In this document: one piece after another, positions 55,421 through 64,000 of the stretch | Layout: each line of letters begins with the position of its first letter | How positions within the stretch are numbered: position 1 is the stretch's first letter | Assembly: GCF_008086115.1 (NCBI RefSeq) | Contig: NZ_VSIY01000003.1 | Location: 620,001 to 684,000 of the forward strand | Direction of reading: 5' to 3' | Source: Maritimibacter fusiformis | GTDB taxonomy: Bacteria > Pseudomonadota > Alphaproteobacteria > Rhodobacterales > Rhodobacteraceae | DNA: 64,000 bases | The notes under the pieces: model-generated | What the model saw: the letters and a program-made list of their open reading frames with translations, nothing else | Told to the model about the DNA's origin: nothing | The model's database searches: none | Program-made: the position numbers and the translations under genes

Positions 55421-56023
55421 ATCCCATGCCGACGGCGCTGGCGGACCAGTTCGAACGCCGTTCCGCTTCGACAGGGGTGCTGCTTCCGACGCATTGAGTT
55501 GACCGCGCCCTTCGGCGAAAGCGGCGGCGCGTTCTGCTAGAGGGTGGTCGCGCCGGACAGGCGCGCCCGCTTCTTCTGTTGCAGGCAAGCGACCGTCGGG
55601 GCTTAGCGGTTGATCGCCAAACCGTCCGACCCGCATCAACCGCCCTAGAACCAGACCCCCCGCCTGAAATGCAGGGGGCAGCACTCGGATTCCGGGTCAG
55701 CCGCTCGGGCCCTGAACCTATGGCCTAGTGTTTTTGTCAACTACCCCCGTTGACATATCCGACTCATTAAGTCAGCTTTATTCCTGCCATCCCGGCCACC
55801 CCTGCGGGCCGCCTGGATGTCGTCAGCCCAGGGAGGTGCCCGCATGTCGGCCAAGATCGCCCCGCGCAGAACGCCGCCAAGATCGCGGTGGGCGAACTCT
55901 CTTGCGGCGACAGGTGGCCAGCGCGTTTCCCCGATCGCATCGCGCGCCACCCCGGGCCGCGCGCCCGAGCCGATCCGTCCCGCCGAACAAGCCCGTAACA
56001 GACACTGAGAGGAAGACCACACG
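55421..56023. other. Long promoter-bearing intergenic region before the imelysin operon
   Basis: No gene is supported in these 603 bases. The right half has an AT-rich stretch (about 55725-55790) with a strong palindrome and a smaller GACT-N5-AGTC repeat, the likely control region of the iron-linked operon. The left half is G+C-rich, with no feature I can name. Confidence 0.45.
55735..55755. promoter_or_regulatory. Palindromic candidate operator of the imelysin operon
   Basis: Perfect inverted repeat TGTCAAC-N7-GTTGACA. Its right arm contains a TTGACA match to a -35 box. It does not match the Fur, Irr or RirA consensus forms I know. Control of the downstream operon is inferred from position. 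Confidence 0.5.
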
Positions 56024-57286
56024 ATGCGACTTACCCTGCCGGCAGCCCTTGCCACGACGGCACTGACCGCACTCCCCGCCTTCGCCGTCGAGACATCGGA
56101 GGTTCTGGGGACATATGCCGACATCGCCGAGGCGAAATACGAGGATAGCCTGATCGCGGCGCGCACCCTCGGCGACGCCGTCGCCGCCCTTATCGAAGCG
56201 CCCTCCGCCGAGAATCTGCAGGCAGCCCGCACGGCGTGGCTCGCGGCGCGCGTGCCCTACCAGCAAACCGAGGTCTACCGTTTCGGCAATCCAATCGTGG
56301 ACGACTGGGAGGGTCGGGTGAACGCCTGGCCGCTGGACGAGGGGCTGATCGACTATGTCGACGGTGCCTATGGCGGCCCGACCGACGAGAACGAGCTGGC
56401 GGCGCTGAACGTGATCGCCAACCCGACCTTCACGCTGTCGGGTATCGAGATCGACGCCTCCGACATCACCCCCGCGCTGCTGCAGGACACGCTGCACGAG
56501 GTCGACGGGATCGAGGCGAACGTCGCCACCGGCTATCACGCCATCGAATTCCTGCTCTGGGGGCAGGATCTGAACGGCCATGGCGACGGCGCGGGCGACC
56601 GTCCCTGGACGGATTATGCCGAAGGGGATGCCTGCACCGGTGGCAATTGCGACCGGCGCGCGGATTACCTCGCCGCGGCCACGCAGCTTCTGGTGTCCGA
56701 TCTCGAATGGATGGCGGCACAGTGGGCCGAGGGCGGCGCCGCCCGTGCCGAGGTGCTGGCCGACGAAGGCCGCGGGCTCTCCGCAATCCTGACCGGCATG
56801 GGCTCGCTCTCCTATGGCGAGCAGGCGGGCGAGCGGATGCGGCTTGGGCTGATGCTGAATGACCCCGAGGAAGAGCATGATTGTTTCTCGGACAACACCC
56901 ACAACAGCCATTACTACGACGGGCTGGGGATTCGGAACGTGTATCTCGGCGAGTATACGCGCATCGACGGATCGCTCGTCTCGGGGCCGTCGCTGGCCGA
57001 TCTTGTCGCCGAGGGCAATCCGGCGCTGGACTCCGAGATGCGGCAGCGCCTGATGGAGACAATGATGGCGCTCGGGCGGATCAAGACCGCCGCCGAGGCG
57101 GGCTTCGCCTATGACGAGATGCTCGCGCGCGGCAACGAGGCCGGCGAGCGGCTGATCATGGGCGGGGTGGACGCGCTGATCGCGCAGACCCGGTCGATCG
57201 AGCGGATCGTCGCGGCGCTCGATCTGGGTGGGATTGACTTCGAGGGCTCCGACAGCCTCGACGACCCCTCTGCCGTGTTCCAGTGA
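56024..57286 (+). CDS. Imelysin family protein (IrpA-like, M75)
   Basis: Periplasmic protein of 420 residues with a signal peptide (MRLTLPAALATTALTALPAFA). It carries the imelysin GxHxxE motif as GYHAIE (170-175), in a two-helix-bundle fold, plus the CTGGNC pair found in IrpA-type members. Imelysins were first called peptidases but are now linked to iron uptake. First gene of the imelysin - di-heme - imelysin - DUF1513 operon. AGAGGA precedes the ATG. Confidence 0.9.
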   Translation: MRLTLPAALATTALTALPAFAVETSEVLGTYADIAEAKYEDSLIAARTLGDAVAALIEAPSAENLQAARTAWLAARVPYQQTEVYRFGNPIVDDWEGRVNAWPLDEGLIDYVDGAYGGPTDENELAALNVIANPTFTLSGIEIDASDITPALLQDTLHEVDGIEANVATGYHAIEFLLWGQDLNGHGDGAGDRPWTDYAEGDACTGGNCDRRADYLAAATQLLVSDLEWMAAQWAEGGAARAEVLADEGRGLSAILTGMGSLSYGEQAGERMRLGLMLNDPEEEHDCFSDNTHNSHYYDGLGIRNVYLGEYTRIDGSLVSGPSLADLVAEGNPALDSEMRQRLMETMMALGRIKTAAEAGFAYDEMLARGNEAGERLIMGGVDALIAQTRSIERIVAALDLGGIDFEGSDSLDDPSAVFQ

Positions 57287-57329
57287 AACAGGCTGCGGCG
57301 CGCGGTGATGCCGCGCCCCGCAGGGAGCC

Positions 57330-58895
57330 ATGAGACCGATGAATCGCAAACCGCACGCCCTGCTGCCCGTGGTGGCCGTCCTTGCTCTTCCGGCCCTTGT
57401 GCTGGCCCAACAGGCGACGCAACCGCCGTGGGCGGGGCTTGGGGACGTGCACCTAGACGTTGTCCCGCGAACCGAGGCCGAGCGCGAACGGATCGCCGCC
57501 GTGACCGCGCTGCCCACCGATTTCTCGGCGCCATGGAATTTCGAGGAAAACGCCGGCGGTGCGCAGACCGTGCGGGCGCGCGGAACCGCGGATGCCTTTT
57601 CGCAACCCGCGGCCAACCTGACTTTCGAACAGGAACTGGACTTCCGGGTCGGAAACGGGATGTTCCGCCGGATCTGGGTGTCGGCGCCCGCCTCGACCAT
57701 CGCCTCGGACGGGCTCGGGCCGCTCTACAACGCCCGGTCCTGCCAACGCTGCCATCTGAAGGACGGCCGCGGCCACCCGCCCGAAGGGCCGGACGACACC
57801 GCCGTCTCGATGTTCCTGCGGGTTTCCATCCCGGCGCCGGATGTCGAAGAGATCCAACGCTACATCGCCGGCACCCACGCCACCGCGCCCGACCCCACCT
57901 ATGGAACGCAGTTGCAGGACTTCAGCCTGCCGGGTCATGCACCCGAATATCGGTTGCAGATCGACTATGAGGAAATCGGGGTGCCGCTGTCGGGGGGCGA
58001 GGTCGCGGCGTTGCGCCGCCCGGCCTATACCGCTGCCGACCTCGGTTACGGCCCGCTGCATCCCGACGCCATGCTGTCGCCGCGCATCGCCCCGCAGATG
58101 ATCGGAATGGGGCTTCTGGAGGCGATCCCGTCCGAGGATATCCTCGCCTGGGCCGACCCCGATGACGCCGACGGCGACGGCATCTCCGGCACGCCGCAGA
58201 TCGTCTGGTCTGACGTCTACGACCGGCCCATGCTCGGCCGTTTCGGGCACAAGGCGGGCAATCCGACCGTGCTGGAACAGACCGCGAGCGCATTTGCCGG
58301 CGATATCGGCATTTCCAACCCGATCCACACGGCAGGTTCGGGCGAATGCACCGACGCGCAGACCGATTGCACCGCCGCGCTCGACGGCGCGGACGCGGAA
58401 CACGGCGGGTTCGAGATCGACCAGGTCGGCCTCGACCTCGTGACCTTCTACAGCCGGACACTTGCGGTGCCCGCCCGGCGCGATGTCGACGCGCCCGAGG
58501 TTCTGCGCGGGCGCCAGGTGTTTTTCGACACCGGCTGCGCGTCCTGTCACCGGCCCAACTATGTCACGCACCGTCTGGAGGGGGACGATCCCGCCAGCTT
58601 TCAGTTGATATGGCCCTACAGCGATATGCTGCTGCACGACATGGGCCCGGGTCTCGCCGACAACCGCCGGGAGGGACGCGCGGATGGCCAGGAATGGCGC
58701 ACCGCGCCGCTCTGGGGCATCGGGATGACTGAGACGGTCTCGGGGCACACCTATTTTCTTCATGACGGCCGCGCGCGTTCGTTGCTCGAGGCGGTGCTCT
58801 GGCATGCCGGCGAGGCGCAGGCCGCGCGCGACACCGTCGTCGAGATGCCGCCCGAAGACCGCGCCGCCCTGATCCGCTTTCTGGAGAGCCTATGA
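57330..58895 (+). CDS. Di-heme oxidoreductase family protein (c-type cytochrome)
   Basis: Exported protein of 521 residues with a signal peptide (about 1-27). It has two heme-c sites: CQRCH (138-142) and CASCH (403-407), in the di-heme oxidoreductase / thiol oxidoreductase (DUF1111) family. A role in redox handling of iron, such as ferric reduction or ferrous oxidation during uptake, is inferred from its constant pairing with imelysins. GGGAG precedes the ATG. It overlaps the next gene by 4 bases. Confidence 0.9.
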   Translation: MRPMNRKPHALLPVVAVLALPALVLAQQATQPPWAGLGDVHLDVVPRTEAERERIAAVTALPTDFSAPWNFEENAGGAQTVRARGTADAFSQPAANLTFEQELDFRVGNGMFRRIWVSAPASTIASDGLGPLYNARSCQRCHLKDGRGHPPEGPDDTAVSMFLRVSIPAPDVEEIQRYIAGTHATAPDPTYGTQLQDFSLPGHAPEYRLQIDYEEIGVPLSGGEVAALRRPAYTAADLGYGPLHPDAMLSPRIAPQMIGMGLLEAIPSEDILAWADPDDADGDGISGTPQIVWSDVYDRPMLGRFGHKAGNPTVLEQTASAFAGDIGISNPIHTAGSGECTDAQTDCTAALDGADAEHGGFEIDQVGLDLVTFYSRTLAVPARRDVDAPEVLRGRQVFFDTGCASCHRPNYVTHRLEGDDPASFQLIWPYSDMLLHDMGPGLADNRREGRADGQEWRTAPLWGIGMTETVSGHTYFLHDGRARSLLEAVLWHAGEAQAARDTVVEMPPEDRAALIRFLESL

Positions 58896-59878
58896 AACTG
58901 TTGTCCGCCCTCGCCCTGATCCTCGGTCTCGCGACGCCAACCCTTGCCGGTGTCGACGAGGCGCTTGACGACCACATCCTTCCGGGCTTCACGGCCTTCG
59001 CCGCGGCGACCGAGACACTGGCGCAGGCGGCCCGCAACGATTGCCGCGCCGAGGCGTTGCGGCCCGCGTTCCAGGCCGCCTTCGACGCCTGGATGCCGGT
59101 GGCCGATCTGCGGCTCGGGCCATCCGAGACCGGCGCGCTCTCGATCGCGTTTTGGCCCGACCCGCGCGGTTTCACGCAACGGACGCTGTCACGCCTCGTC
59201 GCCGAGGACGATCCGATCACGAGCGATGTTGAGGGCTATGCCGAGGTCTCCATCGCCGCGCGGGGATTGTTCGCGCTGGAGATGCTGCTCTTCGACCCGG
59301 AATTCGCGGGCTACCCGGCGGGCAGCACCGCCTGCGAACTTGCCGCCACCATCGCGGCCGACCTCGACCGACAGGCCGATGCCCTTGCGCAGGCCTGGCG
59401 CGATCGCTTCGCGGACGTTCTCAGGACGGCGGGCGAGGCCACGAACGCCACCTACCTGACCGAGGACGAAGCGGTCCGGGCCATCTACACGCAGATCCTG
59501 TCGAGCCTCGCGTTCACCGCGGAAAAGCGGCTCGGCGGGCCAATGGGCAGCTTCGACCGCCCCCGCCCGGCCCGCGCCGAAGCGCGGCGGTCCGGGCGCA
59601 GCCTGCGCAACGCGGTCCTGGCCGCCGAGGCGGCCCGAGACCTCGCCGCCGCGCTTGCCGATTGGAAACTGCCCGAGACAGACGCGGCGCTGGAGCGCGT
59701 CAAGGATGCCGCCGCCCGGATCGAGGATTCATCGTTTCAGGACGTGACGGACCCGCAGGCCCGTCTGCGCATCGAAGTGCTGCAACAGGCAGTCCAATCC
59801 CTCAGTGCGGCGATCCAGGCCGAGATCGGCGCGCGGCTCGACATCTCGCAGGGCTTCAACTCTCAGGACGGAGATTGA
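58892..59878 (+). CDS. Second imelysin family protein
   Basis: Exported protein of 328 residues with a signal peptide (about 1-19). It follows the imelysin fold but the GxHxxE motif reads GLFALE, so the His is missing, as in other second copies of this operon type. Helical repeats such as CELAATIAADLDRQADALAQ (shown in part) continue to the C-terminus. It is translationally coupled to the di-heme protein gene. Confidence 0.85.
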   Translation: MKLLSALALILGLATPTLAGVDEALDDHILPGFTAFAAATETLAQAARNDCRAEALRPAFQAAFDAWMPVADLRLGPSETGALSIAFWPDPRGFTQRTLSRLVAEDDPITSDVEGYAEVSIAARGLFALEMLLFDPEFAGYPAGSTACELAATIAADLDRQADALAQAWRDRFADVLRTAGEATNATYLTEDEAVRAIYTQILSSLAFTAEKRLGGPMGSFDRPRPARAEARRSGRSLRNAVLAAEAARDLAAALADWKLPETDAALERVKDAAARIEDSSFQDVTDPQARLRIEVLQQAVQSLSAAIQAEIGARLDISQGFNSQDGD

Positions 59879-59882
59879 GAAC

Positions 59883-60953
59883 ATGACCACAAGGCGCGGT
59901 TTCATCGCCTCTCTGCTCGCGGCGGGCGCCGCGCCGCGGCTGGGCTGGGCGGCGGCCGGCAGCCCGTCGTTTCTCGCGGCTGCCCGCGAACCGGACGGGA
60001 GTTTTTCTCTCCATGGCCTCGACACCGACGGGGTATCGACCTTCCGCGTCCCCCTGCCCGCGCGCGGTCACGCCGGAGCCGGCCACCCTCATCGCGCAGA
60101 GGCCGTCGCCTTCGCGCGCCGTCCCGGGGCCTATGCCCTGGTGGTGGATTGCGCGCGGGGTGACGTGCTGCACCGGCTCTCGCCACCGGAAGGCCGCCAG
60201 TTCAACGGACATGGCGTCTTTTCCGCCGATGGAACGGCACTGTTCACCAGCGAACAGCGCAGCGACACCAGCGAAGGGGTCGTTGGCGTCTGGGACACCG
60301 GGGCGGGCTACAACCGGTATGACGAATTCCCGAGCGGCGGGATCGGTCCCCATGACCTGCGCCTGATGCCGGGTGGCGAAACGCTGGTAATCGCGAATGG
60401 CGGCATCGCCACCGATCCAACCGACCGCCGCAAACTGAACCTGCCCACCATGCGACCGAACCTGGCCTATCTTTCGCTGTCCGGGTCGATCCGGGACCTG
60501 GTCGAACTGGAATGCGATCTGCGGCAGAACTCGATACGGCACCTTGCGGTGCGGCACGATGGCCTCGTTGCCTTCGCGATGCAGTGGGAGGGTGAACCGG
60601 GCGCCGCAACACCGTTACTGGGTCTTCACCGGATGGGTGAGGCCCCCATCCTGGCACAAGCACCCCTTGCCGACGAACTCGCGATGCAAGGCTATGCCGG
60701 CAGCGTCGCTTTCAGCGGTGACGGTCGCGAGGTCGCCATCACCTCGCCGCGTGGCGGCCGCTTGCACCGGTTCGCGGACGATGGCGCGTTCCTGGAGGCC
60801 CTGTCCCGCGCGGATATCTGTGGCCTCGCACCACTCGGGCACGGATACCTCACAAGCGACGGGCTGGGCGGGCTCATTTCGATCGGTGCGGATGGACCGC
60901 ATCCCCTTGCGCGCCTGGAATGCGCTTGGGACAATCATATCGTTTCGCTCTGA
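59883..60953 (+). CDS. DUF1513 domain-containing protein (beta-propeller-like, Tat-exported)
   Basis: Protein of 356 residues. The N-terminus TTRRGFIASLLAAGAAP has the twin-arginine pattern for Tat export of a folded protein. The body repeats short beta modules with HGVFSADGTALFTSEQRSD and GIGPHDLRLMPGGETLVIANGG (shown in part), typical of DUF1513, a family always near imelysins and di-heme proteins. It is the last gene of the operon. The cofactor is unknown. Confidence 0.87.
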   Translation: MTTRRGFIASLLAAGAAPRLGWAAAGSPSFLAAAREPDGSFSLHGLDTDGVSTFRVPLPARGHAGAGHPHRAEAVAFARRPGAYALVVDCARGDVLHRLSPPEGRQFNGHGVFSADGTALFTSEQRSDTSEGVVGVWDTGAGYNRYDEFPSGGIGPHDLRLMPGGETLVIANGGIATDPTDRRKLNLPTMRPNLAYLSLSGSIRDLVELECDLRQNSIRHLAVRHDGLVAFAMQWEGEPGAATPLLGLHRMGEAPILAQAPLADELAMQGYAGSVAFSGDGREVAITSPRGGRLHRFADDGAFLEALSRADICGLAPLGHGYLTSDGLGGLISIGADGPHPLARLECAWDNHIVSL

Positions 60954-61149
60954 CGTACGGCGGCCGCCAGATCGGCGCGGGAACCGGGACGACAAACCGC
61001 AGCGCAAGGCCGCTGTCGTTGGGCGTTGCGGGCGATGGGCTTCCTTTTGGGCGCCCGGCGTTCGCCTTCGGGGAACCGCCCGCCGCCGCCCCCCACGTCA
61101 CACGGGGCAACGGCCGCTGGTGCACGGGCCCGAGACGCAACCCGCGTTC

Positions 61150-61947
61150 CTATTGCGGAAAACTCCATCCGTCATGGTCGATGCGAAAGATGCGCACCGG
61201 GGCACCCGGCTGCGCGGGATCGGGGCGAAGGCTGAAGACGGCGCGATTCGCCTGCCCGAAGTTGGTGAAATCCACGTTGACCGTGATCATGCCGCGAAAC
61301 ATCGGCCGTTCGGCATCAGGCGCGATGCGGGTAATCCGGCCCTGAAAATCCTGTGAATCGTAGAGCACGTCACCCCCATGCCCCGCCAGCGAGGGCACGA
61401 TGCCGGCAAAGAAATACCGCGCCCCGTTGGCCGGCGAAAACGGATAATCCGCCTGGCTTCGCGACGCCGCCTCGGCCGCATAGAGATCGCGCACGAGCCT
61501 TGTCGCGTCGTCGATCAGCGGGTCACCGATGGTTTGCGCCGCCGGTATTTGGTCGGCGCCCGTGGCGGGGTCGACGGCCGCCTCGCCCGTATCCTCCATC
61601 AGGAAGCGCTGGGCGACCCATCCGGCCTTGCCCAGATCGCTGGTCTGCATCAGGCACCAGCGCGGCGGCAATTCGGCGCGCTGCGCTTCTGTCAGCCTGT
61701 TCCAGATCTGCGGGATCAGCAGCGGTACGCAGGTGACCTGCCTGAGCCCGCGCGCATCCGGCGCGAGCTTGTCGATCACCAGGTATTGCGTCCCCGGCCC
61801 CATGCGCATGTTGAGCATGTCATCGCTGGCCACGCCGGTGACACGCCAGGCATCCGGGCCGTGGCCGTCGATCTCGGCCCGCGCCGCAGGCGCCGACAAG
61901 GCCATCGCAATGGCCGCCGCCATCATCATCAACCGGGTTCGCATCAT
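61150..61947 (-). CDS. Secreted protein with SH3-like domain
   Basis: Protein of 265 residues with a signal peptide (about residues 1-24). The region VASDDMLNMRMGPGTQYLVIDKLAP fits a bacterial SH3 (SH3b) domain, given here as DDMLNMRMGPGTQYLVIDK, and Cys54-type pairs occur in TCVPLLI and PRWCLMQ. The C-terminal part is beta-rich. The start overlaps the stop of the VWA gene (ATGA), so it is co-translated with the VWA protein. SH3b domains often bind peptidoglycan. Confidence 0.78.
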   Translation of the reverse strand: MMRTRLMMMAAAIAMALSAPAARAEIDGHGPDAWRVTGVASDDMLNMRMGPGTQYLVIDKLAPDARGLRQVTCVPLLIPQIWNRLTEAQRAELPPRWCLMQTSDLGKAGWVAQRFLMEDTGEAAVDPATGADQIPAAQTIGDPLIDDATRLVRDLYAAEAASRSQADYPFSPANGARYFFAGIVPSLAGHGGDVLYDSQDFQGRITRIAPDAERPMFRGMITVNVDFTNFGQANRAVFSLRPDPAQPGAPVRIFRIDHDGWSFPQ

Positions 61948-63698
61948 TTCACCTCCACGACAGCGCGTCCGAGCACGTCTTGGTTCGAGACATCCAGAAA
62001 GCGGATCTCGTAGAGACCGGGCTGCTCGGGCATGGCCACATTCATGGATGTCTCATCACCGATCGGGAAGACGGCGATCCAGCCGAACACCGCCTGATCC
62101 TTCCTGGCAAGCGAAATCCGCTGATCGTCACTGTCGCTGCCGCCCGTCCACGTCACCGTGATGGTCTCGCCCGGTTGCGCGGTTGCCGGCGCCGACAGAC
62201 CCGCCCCCGTGTCGAGCGGCGCATCCTCTGCCACGACTTCCAGCGAAGCGCTGGCCAGCGTCTTGCCGCCCTCGTTCAGGATATAGCGGATTTCGTAGAG
62301 CCCCGGCTCGGTGGGCGCTTTCAGGCGACCATCGGTCTTGTCGCCGATCCGTAGATAGCTGCCGCGCGTGCCCTCGTCTGCCCCCATCGCGACGATGCCG
62401 ACCATGTCGCGGGGATTGACTGTCGACGACCACGAGATATCCACATCGGTTCCCGCACGCACCGTGCCGGGGCCGGAGATGCCGATTTCGGCCGTCACCA
62501 CCTCGATGGTCGCGGTGGCCAGCGTCTTGCCGCCCTCGTTCAGGATATAGCGCAACTCGTAAAGCCCGGGCTCGGCGGGCGCCGTCAGCTTTCCTTCGGT
62601 ATCGCCGCCAACACGCAGATAGCTGCCGCGCGTGCCCTCGTCCGCCCCCATCGCGACGATGCCGACCATGTCGCGCGGATTGACCGGATCGCTCCAACTG
62701 ACAGCGACGGCGGCGCCGGTGGTCGCCGTGGCGGGTCCCGTCACCTCGACCTGGGTCTCCACCACCTCGATCATCGCCGTGGCCAGCGTCTTGCCGCCCT
62801 CGTTCAGGATATAGCGCAACTCGTAAAGCCCGGGCTCGGCGGGCGCCGTCAGCTTTCCTTCGGTATCGCCGCCAACACGCAGATAGCTGCCGCGCGTGCC
62901 CTCGTCCGCCCCCATCGCGACGATGCCGACCATGTCACGGGCATCGACCGGATCGCTCCAACTGACATCGAAGACGGCGCCGGTGGTGACCTGGGCGGGG
63001 CCGGCAAGCTCCATTTCAGGCAGGGCCGGTTCCGGTTCGGGTTCGGGTTCGGCAACCGGCTGTTGCTCGACCGCGCTTTTCACCTGTGCGAGCGCCTCGT
63101 GCAATTCGTCGGCACTGCCGGCGGGCACGAACAGGCCGCCGGTGTTCTCGGCGATGCAGGACAGCGCGGCGTGGGTTTCGTCCTGCAGGTCGAAGCCGAC
63201 CACATGGGCCGTGAAATCCACCCCCTGCCGTTCCAGTTCAGCCGACAGCGCGCAGGGATCGGCATTGCAGGTCTCCACCCCGTCCGAGATCAGCACGACG
63301 GTCGCCGGATGATCGCGGTAGGACAGAAGTTCAGCGGCCTGGCGCACGGCGGCGGTGAGTGGCGTCTTGCCCACGGGCCGGATCGCGTTCACCGTTTCGA
63401 TAAATCCGCCCCTGTAAACCGGACCGGGCGCGATCAGCGTCTCGATGTCGGTGCAATCGCCCTTGCGCCGGTGGCCATAGGCAACAAGCCCGAGATTGGC
63501 GCCTTCGTCCCACTCGTTCACCAGATCGGCCATGACCTCGCGCGCAATCTCGAGCTTGGACGTGCCATCGATCTGGCCCCACATCGAGCCCGAAGCGTCG
63601 TAGACGATCACCACGTCGTCGGCAGCGCGGGCCGGGGCAGCACAGGCCATGCCACCGATCGTTGCGAATGTCGCCAATGTCCGTGTGATTGTTTTCAT
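61944..63698 (-). CDS. VWA domain protein with tandem immunoglobulin-like repeats
   Basis: Exported protein of 584 residues with a signal peptide (about 1-25). A von Willebrand A domain follows, with an intact MIDAS motif D34-x-S-x-S in VYDASGSMWG and TPLTAAVRQA and ISDGVETC. After a Pro/Glu linker (EPEPEPEP) come three nearly identical repeats of 88 residues and a fourth divergent one, each with WSDPVxxRDMVGIVAMGADEG and EPGLYELRYILNEGGKTLA. The repeats look like stacked beta-sandwich domains. It is co-translated with an SH3 protein. It is probably an envelope adhesion or scaffold protein. Confidence 0.85.
   Translation of the reverse strand: MKTITRTLATFATIGGMACAAPARAADDVVIVYDASGSMWGQIDGTSKLEIAREVMADLVNEWDEGANLGLVAYGHRRKGDCTDIETLIAPGPVYRGGFIETVNAIRPVGKTPLTAAVRQAAELLSYRDHPATVVLISDGVETCNADPCALSAELERQGVDFTAHVVGFDLQDETHAALSCIAENTGGLFVPAGSADELHEALAQVKSAVEQQPVAEPEPEPEPALPEMELAGPAQVTTGAVFDVSWSDPVDARDMVGIVAMGADEGTRGSYLRVGGDTEGKLTAPAEPGLYELRYILNEGGKTLATAMIEVVETQVEVTGPATATTGAAVAVSWSDPVNPRDMVGIVAMGADEGTRGSYLRVGGDTEGKLTAPAEPGLYELRYILNEGGKTLATATIEVVTAEIGISGPGTVRAGTDVDISWSSTVNPRDMVGIVAMGADEGTRGSYLRIGDKTDGRLKAPTEPGLYEIRYILNEGGKTLASASLEVVAEDAPLDTGAGLSAPATAQPGETITVTWTGGSDSDDQRISLARKDQAVFGWIAVFPIGDETSMNVAMPEQPGLYEIRFLDVSNQDVLGRAVVEVK
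62240..63030 (-). repeat. Tandem 264-bp coding repeats in the VWA gene
   Basis: Three copies with a 264-base (88-codon) period. A 158-base block is identical between 62515-62672 and 62779-62936. The third copy (left) is more diverged. The DNA-level identity, including silent sites, suggests recent duplication or gene conversion. Confidence 0.9.
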
Positions 63699-63748
63699 GT
63701 CTCTTTCTTTCGGCCGGTTTCAGTCAGAATTCGTCGTGAGTCGCACGG

Positions 63749-64000
63749 TCAGGCCGGGCGAGATGCCGGGTTATCGGGCCGCGATGCCTCGACCTCGCCC
63801 AATGCGCGCTCCTTGAGTTTGCGGAACTTGCCCGACATCTGCTCCAGCCGGGCTTCCCATTCGGGATTCGGCTGCTGGCCCTCGATGGTGCGAAAGAAGA
63901 CCTGCATCATGCAGGCGATGGCGAAAGGCTCCAGCAGGGCCGCCTTGACGCTCCAGGCGAACAGCAGCGCAAAGACCACCCCGCCCGCGGCCCATGCGCC
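63749..64000 (-). CDS. Membrane protein of unknown function, cut by the window edge
   Basis: The C-terminal part of a membrane protein whose start lies beyond base 64000; the frame is open through the window edge with AAGGVVFALLFAW. At least one membrane segment is visible, then EPFAIACMMQVFFRTIEGQQPNPEWEARL in parts and a charged tail. I recall similar tails in Rhodobacterales membrane proteins next to VWA genes. No function is known. It lies 50 bases upstream of the VWA gene on the same strand, so it may be co-transcribed. Confidence 0.65.
   Translation of the reverse strand, partial: GAWAAGGVVFALLFAWSVKAALLEPFAIACMMQVFFRTIEGQQPNPEWEARLEQMSGKFRKLKERALGEVEASRPDNPASRPA

Noticed and set aside
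62240..63030. A CRISPR-like or mobile repeat array
   Set aside because: The 264-base repeats are in frame within the VWA gene and encode protein domains; there are no short spacers or cas genes.

Overview
The window looks like a chromosomal segment of a high-GC alphaproteobacterium, most likely of the order Rhodobacterales (Roseobacter/Paracoccus/Rhodobacter relatives). The evidence is the strong G/C bias at third codon positions, DUF1150, DUF465 and DUF1127 small proteins, the dense ATGA overlaps between operon genes, a fused ATP sulfurylase/APS kinase, a CIRCE-controlled groES-groEL pair, and a capsule-export protein with a long N-terminal extension. I see no rRNA, tRNA, CRISPR array, insertion sequence, phage or plasmid gene.

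Layout. 8-2345: capsule-export genes (KpsE- and KpsT-like). 2539-5389: NhaA antiporter, then an ArsR-type regulator with a metal-efflux permease and paired operator palindromes. 5432-10269: Fe-S uracil-DNA glycosylase, SseB-like protein, UbiK, an lgt-methyltransferase-pgeF operon and a 43-residue ORF. 10353-16696: Lrp regulator, trxB, sulfate activation enzyme, Hsp20 and small housekeeping proteins, purE-purK. 16809-22984: secreted lipase-like protein, polymer-forming membrane protein, a GNAT/FemAB-like protein, groES-groEL and an SRAP/YedK DNA-protein crosslink protein.

23075-30944 is a catabolic/import cluster for an unidentified substrate: NMT1/THI5-type binding protein, permease and ATPase with an amidase, an epimerase-like oxidoreductase, a GNAT enzyme and a dihydrodipicolinate-synthase-family aldolase. 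A TetR regulator sits inside it, flanked by two matching AACCA/TGGTT operators. 30954-37186 holds an AraC regulator, small secreted proteins, an SDR, a methyltransferase, a DUF1127 protein, two tandem Rnk/GreA-C-type proteins and a small zinc ribbon.

38189-49189 is the most interesting part, an apparently self-contained sigma-54 module. It has an rpoN gene; a near-perfect -24/-12 promoter in front of a complete dipeptide-type ABC transporter, a C45 Ntn-hydrolase and a sensor-less sigma-54 activator; and a second -24/-12 promoter in front of an AtuA/DUF1446 gene and a DUF4387 gene. Both promoters are preceded by the same CGTGA-N4-CACGC palindrome, a plausible upstream activator site. The enzymes suggest import and processing of an amide- or peptide-like compound, but the substrate is unknown.

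49278-55420 carries small secreted proteins and a two-component system translationally coupled to a cysteine-free molybdopterin-domain-like periplasmic protein. 56024-60953 is the classic imelysin / di-heme oxidoreductase / imelysin / DUF1513 iron-linked operon, with a palindrome in its promoter region. 61150-64000 has an SH3-type secreted protein, a VWA protein with tandem 88-residue repeats, and a membrane protein cut by the window edge.
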